This document shows positions 7,117 to 14,861 of a stretch of DNA of 33,579 nt, piece after piece. Numbering within the stretch: the first letter of the stretch is position 1; every line of letters starts with the position of its first letter. The notes beneath the pieces are model-generated. The model was not told the origin of the DNA, ran no database searches, and was given only the letters and a program-made list of their open reading frames with translations. The stretch lies in the NCBI GenBank assembly GCA_900545225.1, contig UQXZ01000015.1, positions 1 to 33,579 on the forward strand, read 5' to 3'. Position numbers and translations under genes: made by a program. The stretch comes from an uncultured Eubacteriales bacterium (GTDB lineage Bacteria; Bacillota; Clostridia; Lachnospirales; Lachnospiraceae).

Positions 7117-7158
7117 AATCAGCGGTTTAGGTTTCCCAAGGGAGAATGTCATTCCCTT
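7070..7158 (-). promoter_or_regulatory. Fluoride (crcB-type) riboswitch controlling the CLC-F gene
   Basis: Reading the minus strand from 7158, the RNA has the conserved parts of the fluoride aptamer: a 5' stem-loop GGGAATGACATTCTCCC, then TAAACCGC, then GGCTGATGA. The 3' part of the aptamer is also the left arm of a 20-bp terminator hairpin (7097-7116 with 7072-7091), so ligand binding and termination are mutually exclusive. The expected behaviour is that fluoride stabilises the aptamer and permits transcription of the exporter. Position just upstream of a CLC-F gene strongly supports the call. Confidence 0.93.
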
Positions 7159-7173
7159 ATTTAACTAACAAGT

Positions 7174-7201
7174 ATTATAACACTATGATTTTTGATGTAA
7201 A
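7174..7201 (-). promoter_or_regulatory. Promoter of the fluoride riboswitch/CLC-F transcript
   Basis: On the minus strand, a TTTACA -35 (7201-7196), a 16-base spacer and a perfect TATAAT -10 (7179-7174) place the start about 10 bases before the aptamer. Confidence 0.75.
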
Positions 7202-7550
7202 TAAAAAATTTTAATCATGGTATTTAAAAATATGATGTTATAAAGCACCCAACATGACTTTCAATCAACACTCCCATTTAAATATCTTCTTAATTTCCTA
7301 TTGAATTGTCTAAAAAATATGTGTTTAACAATATCATCTAAACACATTTACGGTGACGCTATATACTCTCCTTACGGTATATCTTCAGTTGCCGGAATGA
7401 GATTTGTCAGCCTTGCTCTAAATGAGATAAATACTATCAGATACTATATTAATACCAGCGGCTCAAGTTCACTCCGTGCAGAACCTGTAAATGGCACAGC
7501 TGATTCACTTATGTACTTGCATTTGTAATTCTACTTTTATTCAGCCACTC
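7202..7550. other. 350-bp intergenic stretch without a supported gene
   Basis: This lies between the CLC-F promoter and the end of the rRNA methyltransferase gene. A plus-strand frame (TTG at 7301 to 7528, 75 codons) has codon use rather like real genes and few low-quality runs. However, it has no Shine-Dalgarno site, no promoter and no family I recognise. I see no terminator for the methyltransferase operon. Confidence 0.4.
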
Positions 7551-9146
7551 TCACGCTTCCCTAACCAGCAACAATACATTTTCAATTCCTGTTGTATGTG
7601 GGAACATATCTACCGGTGTTACGGTCTTTAATTTATAACCATTTTCAGATAAGAACTTTATGTCTCTTGCACATGTGGAAATGTTACATGACACGTATAC
7701 GACCTTGGCAGGCTCTATCTCCACAATAGTATCCAGAAGCTTATTGTCGCAGCCCTTTCTTGGCGGATCAACCACTACCACCTCAGGTTTTGGAAGCTGA
7801 AGTCTGTCTACCGCCACCTGAATTTCAGAAGGTGATTTACCATCTTCATAGTCAACAACCTTAATATCCTCAGCCTTGCCACATGCAAAATATGCATTAT
7901 TAATATTATTTGTTATTGCATTATCCTTTGCATTTTCAATGGCTTCCTTAACTATCTCGATTCCGTATACTTCTTTTGCTTTTCTTGCTAAGAATAAGGA
8001 AATAGTTCCTGTTCCACAATATAAATCCCATACTGTTTCACTGCCTGTAAGACCTGCCTCTTCAAGAGCTTTTTCATATAAGTTATAAGTCTGGTACGGA
8101 TTAATCTGAAAAAATGATTTAGCGCTTATTTTATATGTGTTCTCGCCGATTTTGTCATTAATATGGTCGTCGCCATATACAACAACTTCATCTCTGCCGA
8201 GAATTACATTTGTGTCCTTATTGTTGAAGTTAAGAACTACCGAAGTAATTTTGTAACGTTTACCCAAACCGTTATTCAAACCATCTTTTGCTCCAGTTAA
8301 AACTTTCCGATTCAGGTAGTCTTTATCATCTCCATCTTCAGCCACTGACACAGAGTCCTTCTCGCACCCCAGCACAAGATACTCTGTAAGCCCGTTCATT
8401 AACTCCTTAAATCTCTTATTCTTTAAATAAGAGTCCTTAGTCATATTTAAAACAGGACAGACCATAACCTCAACGGCATCAGACTCATTCTGCTTACCTA
8501 AAGCTGTTCTGATAAGCACGTGTCTCAAGATGCCCTTTTTATTCACTTCGTCATATGGTTCGATATTGTTTTTTTCACAATATATTCTTACCTGTGCCAG
8601 AATGACTGAATTATACTGATTCTCAATAAGGCAGTCGTTACACTCAATAACGTCATGGCTTCGGCTTGCATAAAAACCTGTGATAATGCGGCCGTTTTTA
8701 TTCTTTGAAACAGGATACTGACCCTTATTTCTGTATCTGTATTCCTTTAATTCACCATTTACTGATGATGGAATAATGTCATTAAGAGTGTATTCGTCCT
8801 TTACAATTCCGCCGATTCTTAAGATTGTTTCTTCAACAAATTTTTCTTTCCAGGCAAGCTGGGCTTCGTATGAAATATGCTGAATTGAACAGCCTCCGCA
8901 TCTCTTTGCATTTTCGCACTCAGGAGTTGTTCTGTCCTTTGAGACTTCCACTAACTTAAGCATTTTTCCATAGGCAAATGTCTTTGACATTTTAGTTATT
9001 ATTCCCTCTATTTTGTCACCTATTGCCGTATCTTTCACAAATACAGGAAATAATCTGCCCTCTTCTACTTCAATTTTTGCAACTCCAAGGCCTTCACTTG
9101 TTAAATCAACAATGGTCTCTGTAAATGAATCTCCCTTAGTAAGCAT
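7551..9146 (-). CDS. rlmD: 23S rRNA (uracil-5-)-methyltransferase, RlmD/RlmCD/RumA family
   Basis: This 531-residue enzyme makes 5-methyluridine in 23S rRNA using S-adenosylmethionine. Residues about 1-60 form a TRAM RNA-binding domain. An iron-sulfur cluster site is visible as the spaced cysteines in CENAKRCGGC plus a later Cys in the ECNDC segment. The C-terminal methyltransferase domain has QINPYQ, WDLYCGTGTISL, the VDPPRKGC motif and VSCNISTCARD, whose Cys is the expected nucleophile. The protein is somewhat longer than the usual 450-470 residues because of an insertion around residues 250-295. Its ATG overlaps the stop of yhaM by one base (TAATG), so the two are co-translated. Whether it acts at one or two uridines cannot be told. 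Confidence 0.92.
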   Translation of the reverse strand: MLTKGDSFTETIVDLTSEGLGVAKIEVEEGRLFPVFVKDTAIGDKIEGIITKMSKTFAYGKMLKLVEVSKDRTTPECENAKRCGGCSIQHISYEAQLAWKEKFVEETILRIGGIVKDEYTLNDIIPSSVNGELKEYRYRNKGQYPVSKNKNGRIITGFYASRSHDVIECNDCLIENQYNSVILAQVRIYCEKNNIEPYDEVNKKGILRHVLIRTALGKQNESDAVEVMVCPVLNMTKDSYLKNKRFKELMNGLTEYLVLGCEKDSVSVAEDGDDKDYLNRKVLTGAKDGLNNGLGKRYKITSVVLNFNNKDTNVILGRDEVVVYGDDHINDKIGENTYKISAKSFFQINPYQTYNLYEKALEEAGLTGSETVWDLYCGTGTISLFLARKAKEVYGIEIVKEAIENAKDNAITNNINNAYFACGKAEDIKVVDYEDGKSPSEIQVAVDRLQLPKPEVVVVDPPRKGCDNKLLDTIVEIEPAKVVYVSCNISTCARDIKFLSENGYKLKTVTPVDMFPHTTGIENVLLLVREA

Positions 9147-10087
9147 TATATTTCTGTCCTTCTAATCTTACAGTCAAGTAATTTATTGTAATCAAGCCAT
9201 GCATTGCTGTTCTTGCTGTTAAGGTCACATCTGATTACCTCAAGGTTTGCATCTAGCTTATCTGCCGCTGCAAGAATCCAGCTTTCAACAAGTGACGGAC
9301 GCTTAGGTGAACCATATTCAAGCTCTCCGTGGTGAGAAAGAATGCAGTGCTCTAACTCCTGAGCTAAAATATGTGGAAATCCGTCAATCTTCGCAATTCT
9401 TTCAACAAGCATTCCATATCCTATAACAATATGACCGATGAGATTACCCTCGTCAGTGTAATCATTTTCAGGAAATGGAGATAATTCTCTTATCTTACCT
9501 ACATCGTGAAGCATGGCTGCAGTAACCGCTAAATCTCTGTTTGCATAGTCATAATTGCTGCACATAAGAGATGTTAATCTTGCAACACTGAGTGAATGCT
9601 CAAGAAGTCCACCAAGATAACCGTGGTGTACGCTCTTTGCAGCAGATGCCTTTTTGAAAATGTTGAAGAATTCTGTATCTTCCACAAATATATTTTCAAG
9701 AAGTGTTCTTAAATATTTGTTGTTAATTGACTTAATCATGTCAAAGAACTCTTTTGACATTTCTTCAATATCAAATCTTGAAGAAGCCATATAATCTGTC
9801 GGATTGTACTCTCCCTCATCTGCTACTCTTGCACTGTCTAACTTAAACTGAAGCTTTCCGTTATAAAGAGAAACCATTCCGCTTACTTCAACAAAATCAG
9901 AGGGGCTAAACTCCTTAATTGCCAATGAATTAGGATCCCAGATTTTTGTATCAATACTGCCTGTCTTATCACTTAAGATAACATTTTCATATTCCTTACC
10001 TGCTCTTGAAACAGCTGACTGCTTGGATTTGCAGTAATATACGCCAGAAACCTTATCTCCGTCCTTAAAATTCTCTATAAAATACAT
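9146..10087 (-). CDS. yhaM: YhaM-type 3'-5' exoribonuclease
   Basis: This 313-residue cytosolic protein matches YhaM/CBF1: an OB-fold domain (about 1-95, with YYCKSKQSAVSRAGKEY and VSGMVSLYNGKLQF) followed by an HD hydrolase domain (about 150-300). The HD metal ligands are visible as the His in LEHSLSV, the pair in MLHDVGKIREL, and the histidines in EHCILSHHG. YhaM trims RNA and single-stranded DNA from the 3' end in Gram-positive bacteria. I prefer ATG at 10087 because GAGG lies seven bases before it; the ATG at 10093 is only two bases from the same site. It is translationally coupled to rlmD. The HtrA-like gene lies 134 bases upstream. Confidence 0.9.
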   Translation of the reverse strand: MYFIENFKDGDKVSGVYYCKSKQSAVSRAGKEYENVILSDKTGSIDTKIWDPNSLAIKEFSPSDFVEVSGMVSLYNGKLQFKLDSARVADEGEYNPTDYMASSRFDIEEMSKEFFDMIKSINNKYLRTLLENIFVEDTEFFNIFKKASAAKSVHHGYLGGLLEHSLSVARLTSLMCSNYDYANRDLAVTAAMLHDVGKIRELSPFPENDYTDEGNLIGHIVIGYGMLVERIAKIDGFPHILAQELEHCILSHHGELEYGSPKRPSLVESWILAAADKLDANLEVIRCDLNSKNSNAWLDYNKLLDCKIRRTEI

Positions 10088-10227
10088 TCCCATTCCTCAA
10101 TTCTAAAAATCTGCTTATAGGTATAAAGCTCACCCCTCAGTCACTTTATATCTTTCTTACAGCTTATATTTTAATATTTAATAACTTTATATCTAATACC
10201 AAAAGTTAAAAACTGAAACCTTAAAAT

Positions 10228-11469
10228 TTATGCCTTATATTTTACTATATTTACGTCAAATGACATATCAAAGTAACCGTCTTTATTTTTTCTTTTTATA
10301 TCCACTGACATAGTCTTTCCTGCCTTATAATCCGACAAAATATTTTCTATGTCATCCATGCTCTTTATTTCACTACCGTCTATGGCTGTTATGATGTCTC
10401 CTGACTGTAAGCCCGCCTTATATGCTGGAGAATCAAATGCTACGTCCGTCAGATATACGCCGTTCGGAATATCATATCTGCTGGCGATATTCTCTGTAAT
10501 GTCCTCGCCGTAGATTCCAAAAAGCACCACATCAATATCAGCTGAAAGCTTTTCAATGTGTCTCTTAATGTCATATATTCCAACAACCTTAAATGTATCA
10601 CTGTCAGGCCCCATATCCGTTCCGATTCCCAGAAGGTTACCATTTGAATCGAATAGCAGACCGTCATCATTTGAAGATGTGGCTATGTTTGTATTGATTA
10701 CGGTAACATTTGCATCCACCATTGACTGATTGGATTTCTTGGAAATGATTCCATAGTTAAATATTCCCGATTCGTCCCCGCTTTCACCATATGATATGAC
10801 AAATGATCCAAGTGTAGATTTATTGGAATTGCCAAGCTTAATCGGCACAATGTTTTTCTTTGTATCCTCTGTAATATCCTTTTTCTTTATGGAAATAAGT
10901 GCAATATCAAACTTAGGACTTTTAGCAAGGAATTTACCTGAAACAACTTCACCATTTATGATAACGTCAACATTTTGTTCCTCATCAATAGACAGACCTT
11001 CAGACATAATTACAAATCTTGTAGCAGTTTCACCGATAATAAGCCCTGAAGACGGACGGACATTTTCAGTATCTTCCTCATCCTTATCCGAAAGAATCTG
11101 ACCGAGAAGGTCTGACTCCTTTGGTGTGATATGCACAATGGATCTGCCTATACTTTCAATGGTCTGTGGCATTTTGGAAAATGCATCGTTGTTGTCAACA
11201 TTTACAGTTTCATTTATTTCCTCAAGATTAATGGCCTGAACATCATCACTGTCCAGTGACAGCTCTGAATTACTTACCTCCACCATGTGATTAACCTTGC
11301 CCACAATAAACGGCACAATAAATACCACTGCAACACCTGCTCCAATAAGTATTCCGAGAGCGATTAAATTCTTATTTTTCTTCTTCGGCTTCTTTGGATT
11401 TATCTTTTCAGTGTATAAGCTGAACTTATCGTTTTTAATATTTTCATTCTGATTATTATCATTACTCAT
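10228..11469 (-). CDS. Membrane-anchored HtrA-like protein lacking catalytic His and Ser
   Basis: This 413-residue protein has the HtrA/DegP layout: a charged cytoplasmic N-terminus, one membrane helix (about 34-57), a trypsin-like fold (about 95-310) and a C-terminal PDZ domain (about 320-405, with GVYLTDVAFDSPAYKAGLQ and GDIITAIDG). The catalytic triad is mostly lost. The Asp is kept in PKFDIALISI (D188). Where family members have ThrAsnXHis, this reads IMSEGLS. Where GNSGG should be, it reads SNDDG (Asp268 in place of Ser). It is therefore probably a non-proteolytic scaffold or sensor at the outer membrane face. The start is supported by AGAGG upstream. It is divergent from mutS2. Confidence 0.88.
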   Translation of the reverse strand: MSNDNNQNENIKNDKFSLYTEKINPKKPKKKNKNLIALGILIGAGVAVVFIVPFIVGKVNHMVEVSNSELSLDSDDVQAINLEEINETVNVDNNDAFSKMPQTIESIGRSIVHITPKESDLLGQILSDKDEEDTENVRPSSGLIIGETATRFVIMSEGLSIDEEQNVDVIINGEVVSGKFLAKSPKFDIALISIKKKDITEDTKKNIVPIKLGNSNKSTLGSFVISYGESGDESGIFNYGIISKKSNQSMVDANVTVINTNIATSSNDDGLLFDSNGNLLGIGTDMGPDSDTFKVVGIYDIKRHIEKLSADIDVVLFGIYGEDITENIASRYDIPNGVYLTDVAFDSPAYKAGLQSGDIITAIDGSEIKSMDDIENILSDYKAGKTMSVDIKRKNKDGYFDMSFDVNIVKYKA

Positions 11470-11604
11470 ATCAGCCTCTTTTAGTAGCTTTTTCCGATTA
11501 TGGTATCATAGATATATTTATCTATATAGTACCAAAAATATGTACATAATGTAATAATAACAACTTTATAAAAACAATAACAAGTAGTAAAATGTATTAC
11601 TATA

Positions 11605-11613
11605 TGTTATAAG
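11605..11613 (+). promoter_or_regulatory. Candidate extended -10 promoter for mutS2
   Basis: TG-T-TATAAG lies about 55 bases before the mutS2 ATG, with no convincing -35. The extended -10 form makes it plausible, but it is weakly supported. Confidence 0.35.
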
Positions 11614-11667
11614 ATAGGCTATTTATGACCTGTCTGAATTAGACAAATACAGTCAAGGATGTGAAAC

Positions 11668-14028
11668 ATGAATAAAAAGGTATTAAAAACTCTTGAATAT
11701 CACAAGATTTTAAATATGATAGCTTCTCTTGCGGACAGTGAACCCGGCAGAGAGCGAGTTTTAAATCTTCATCCCCTTTCTTCAAAAGAAAAAATAAAGC
11801 AGCTTCTCAAGCAGACAGACGATGCTGTAAACAGATTATTTCGAAAGGGCAAGCCGGACTTCACTCACGTTGTGGACGTAACGGATATGTTAAAGCGACT
11901 TAAGGCGGAAAGCAGTCTTAATGCAGCTGAATTACTTGCCATTGCTGAATTACTCATATGTGCTGAAGATGCGGTTAAGTACTATGAAGATTTATTTGAG
12001 GATTCATTAACTGCAACGTATTCTTCACTTGATCCTATTACTACTCTTTCAAGATCAATAAAAAAATGTATTATTTCCGAAGATCACATTGCAAGTAATG
12101 CAAGTCCTACCCTTGCACAGATTAGAAAATCTCAGGAAGAGACAAAGGACAGAATAACTACAGAATTAAACCGCATGTTATCATCTCCATCCGTAAGAGA
12201 ATGCTTACAGGATGTTATTATTACAAGCCGTCAGGGAAGATACTGTCTCCCTGTTAAGGCAGAATACAAGCGTAGAATCACAGGTATGGTCCATGACCGT
12301 TCTGCAACAGGATCTACATTATTTATCGAGCCTTCCATCGTTGTTAACCTCAATAACGAATTAAAGCAGCTTGAAATCGATGAAAAGAAAGAAATCGAGA
12401 AAATCTTAAAGAAGTTAAGCGAAGAAACCGCTGAATACACAGAAGTTATCTTCGAAGACTTCAGAACACTTTCTATCCTTGATTTTATTTACGCCAAGGC
12501 TTCATGGTGTAAGAACAATAAATGTTCCATGCCTGAAATCAACTTAGATAACTATGTGGACTTGAAAACTGCAAGACATCCATTAATTCCTGCAGACAAG
12601 GTAGTTCCTATCGATATTCACATAGGAAATGATTTCTCTACTCTTGTTATTACAGGTCCTAATACAGGTGGTAAGACAGTTACTCTTAAAACAGTAGGTC
12701 TTCTCTGTCTCCTTGCATATTCAGGATTACTTATTCCTTCAGATGTTGGGTCTAAGGTTGCAGTATTTAAGGAAATATTTGCGGATATCGGTGATGAACA
12801 GTCTATTGAGCAGAGCTTATCTACATTCTCAGCTCATATGACAAATATTTCCGGCATTTTAAAGCATTCAAATGAGAAGAGTCTTGTATTATTCGATGAG
12901 CTTGGCGCGGGAACTGATCCTACAGAAGGTGCTGCCCTTGCAACATCAATTCTCGATGATCTTTTAAAGAAGCACATTACTACTATTGCCACTACTCACT
13001 ATAGCGAGCTTAAGATGTACGCCCTTACAACTCCGGGAGTTGTAAATGCAGGTTGTGAATTCAATATTGAAACACTCCAGCCTACATATAAGCTTCTTAT
13101 CGGTGTTCCCGGTAAATCAAATGCATTTGCCATTTCCAAGAAACTTGGAATCAGTGACTACATTATTGATAATGCCCAGAAGAGACTTACTGACAATGAG
13201 GTTGCATTTGAGGACATTATTACTGACCTTGATGCGGCAAAACGTAAGGCTCAGTCAGAAGAAGCTGAAATCAAGGTATACAAGCAGGAAATTGAGCGCT
13301 TAAGAGAAGAAATCAAGCACGAGCGCCAGAAGACAAATGACTCAAAGAATAAGATTTTACAGAATGCCAATGAGCAGGCTGCAAATATTCTTGCTGAAGC
13401 TAAGGCATTTGCTGATAAAGCAATTAAGGTCATGAATACATCAGGCGTTACTGTTAAGGAACTTGAAGAAGAAAGAAGTAAGCTTCGCGAAAAGACAAAG
13501 ATGCGCCAGGAGAAATCTGTATCCAAGGCTCCTGCAAAGAAGAAATCAACAGACAAGCCTGAAGACTATCAGCCTGGTGTCAGAGTTCTTGTTCACGACA
13601 TGGACAGTTACGGAGAAATTCTTACACCACCTGATAAGAAAAATGAATGTACAGTTCTTATCGGTAACTTTAAGTTAAAGCAGAACATAAGAAATCTTCA
13701 GATAGATAGAACTCCACAGCCTAAGGAAAAGAAAACAGAAACATCATCTTCATATGCTTCAAAAATCCGTTCCAACAAGTCACGTTCCATTTCACCTGAA
13801 ATCAATCTTCTTGGTATGACTGTGGATGAGGCCATCGGCGTACTTGATAAATATCTGGATGATGCCTACCTTGCGGGTGTTGCCCAGGTACGAATCGTAC
13901 ATGGTAAGGGAACAGGTGCATTAAAGAAGGGAATTTCACAGTATTTATCAGGACTTCCATATGTCAGCAATTTCCGACTCGGAATCCACGGCGAAGGTGA
14001 AGACGGAGTTACGATAGTGACGTTCTAA
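11668..14028 (+). CDS. mutS2: MutS2 family ATPase/endonuclease
   Basis: This 786-residue MutS2 protein lacks the mismatch-recognition domain of MutS. It acts on branched DNA or, in Bacillus, on collided ribosomes. Residues about 1-300 are the core/lever region. The ATPase domain has Walker A GPNTGGKT (330-337), the Walker B region SLVLFDELGAGTDPTEGAAL and TTHYSELK. A long charged coiled coil follows (about 520-625). The C-terminal Smr domain (about 712-786) retains HGKGTGALKKG, but its LDLRG-type motif reads INLLG. The start has AAGGATG upstream. It is a single-gene unit divergent from the HtrA-like gene. Confidence 0.96.
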   Translation: MNKKVLKTLEYHKILNMIASLADSEPGRERVLNLHPLSSKEKIKQLLKQTDDAVNRLFRKGKPDFTHVVDVTDMLKRLKAESSLNAAELLAIAELLICAEDAVKYYEDLFEDSLTATYSSLDPITTLSRSIKKCIISEDHIASNASPTLAQIRKSQEETKDRITTELNRMLSSPSVRECLQDVIITSRQGRYCLPVKAEYKRRITGMVHDRSATGSTLFIEPSIVVNLNNELKQLEIDEKKEIEKILKKLSEETAEYTEVIFEDFRTLSILDFIYAKASWCKNNKCSMPEINLDNYVDLKTARHPLIPADKVVPIDIHIGNDFSTLVITGPNTGGKTVTLKTVGLLCLLAYSGLLIPSDVGSKVAVFKEIFADIGDEQSIEQSLSTFSAHMTNISGILKHSNEKSLVLFDELGAGTDPTEGAALATSILDDLLKKHITTIATTHYSELKMYALTTPGVVNAGCEFNIETLQPTYKLLIGVPGKSNAFAISKKLGISDYIIDNAQKRLTDNEVAFEDIITDLDAAKRKAQSEEAEIKVYKQEIERLREEIKHERQKTNDSKNKILQNANEQAANILAEAKAFADKAIKVMNTSGVTVKELEEERSKLREKTKMRQEKSVSKAPAKKKSTDKPEDYQPGVRVLVHDMDSYGEILTPPDKKNECTVLIGNFKLKQNIRNLQIDRTPQPKEKKTETSSSYASKIRSNKSRSISPEINLLGMTVDEAIGVLDKYLDDAYLAGVAQVRIVHGKGTGALKKGISQYLSGLPYVSNFRLGIHGEGEDGVTIVTF

Positions 14029-14038
14029 GGCAACACCA

Positions 14039-14085
14039 TAATGTGACAACAATAATGTCATACCGTATTGCTTTATGTCACATTA
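14039..14085. promoter_or_regulatory. Inverted and repeated TGTGAC/TGTCA motifs upstream of the two-component genes
   Basis: TAATGTGACA (14039-14048) and TGTCACATTA (14076-14085) form a perfect 10-bp inverted repeat. A third partial copy, TAATGTCA, sits between them at 14053-14060. This could be an operator for the downstream response regulator or a weak mutS2 terminator; it has no T-tract. Confidence 0.4.
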
Positions 14086-14161
14086 AAACAGCAAATCTCA
14101 ATAGTAATAAGGCATAGACAATATGACATGTGCTTTATTACAGGCATAGAAAGGACAACAC

Positions 14162-14857
14162 ATGCCACAGACACATAAAATTTTGATCGTAGATGATGAT
14201 GAAAATATTGCTGAGCTTGTTTCTTTATATTTAAAAAAGGAGCTTTTCGATACGGAAATCGCATATGACGGTGAAGCTGCCCTTAAGGCAGTTGAAGAAT
14301 ATAAGCCTGACTTAATTGTGCTTGATATCATGCTTCCAGGGATAGACGGCTATGAGGTATGTCGTGAAGTCAGAAAGACTCTCAACACTCCTATAATTAT
14401 GTTATCCGCTAAAGGAGAAACATTTGATAAGGTGCTTGCATTAGAGCTTGGGGCTGACGACTACATGGTAAAGCCTCTTGAAACAAAGGAATTTATCGCA
14501 AGAGTTAAGGCACTCTTACGAAGAAGCACAAACTTCAATGCAGATCAGAAAAAGAAAGAAAAACAGGTGTCATATCCGTCACTTATCGTAAACATGGACA
14601 ACTACTCAGTTCAGTACAACGGTGAATTTATGGATATGGCGCCAAAGGAAATAGAACTGCTCTATTTTCTTGCTTCATCTCCTAATCAGGTATTCACAAG
14701 AGAACAGCTTTTAGACAATATCTGGGGATATGAATATGCAGGCGAAACGAGAACCGTTGACGTTCATATCAAAAGAATACGAGAAAAAATAAAAGACACT
14801 GACAACTGGTCTATACAGACCGTCTGGGGTATAGGCTACAAATTTGAAGTAAGGTAA
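14162..14857 (+). CDS. OmpR/PhoB-family response regulator
   Basis: This 231-residue DNA-binding response regulator has a receiver domain (about 6-118). Its acidic pocket is D11/D12, the phosphoacceptor is D55 in LIVLDIMLPG, and the conserved Ser/Thr position (S82) and K104 in YMVKPLE are present. A winged-helix effector domain (about 135-230) has FTREQLLDNIWG and the recognition segment RTVDVHIKRIREKI. The ATG is preceded by AAAGGA at normal spacing. It lies four bases before its histidine kinase. The target genes and signal are unknown; repeated motifs upstream hint at autoregulation. Confidence 0.95.
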   Translation: MPQTHKILIVDDDENIAELVSLYLKKELFDTEIAYDGEAALKAVEEYKPDLIVLDIMLPGIDGYEVCREVRKTLNTPIIMLSAKGETFDKVLALELGADDYMVKPLETKEFIARVKALLRRSTNFNADQKKKEKQVSYPSLIVNMDNYSVQYNGEFMDMAPKEIELLYFLASSPNQVFTREQLLDNIWGYEYAGETRTVDVHIKRIREKIKDTDNWSIQTVWGIGYKFEVR

Positions 14858-14861
14858 TTAT

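Noticed and set aside
7045..7152. N-terminal extension of the CLC-F protein
   Set aside because: The segment is the fluoride riboswitch and terminator; the ATG at 7044 has GGAGG and fits the family N-terminus.
12231..13678. Several short frames within mutS2
   Set aside because: They are out-of-frame or antisense shadows of an intact 786-residue MutS2.
14073..14331. Two minus-strand frames over the response regulator start
   Set aside because: They are antisense to a well-supported gene and its upstream region, with no coding character.
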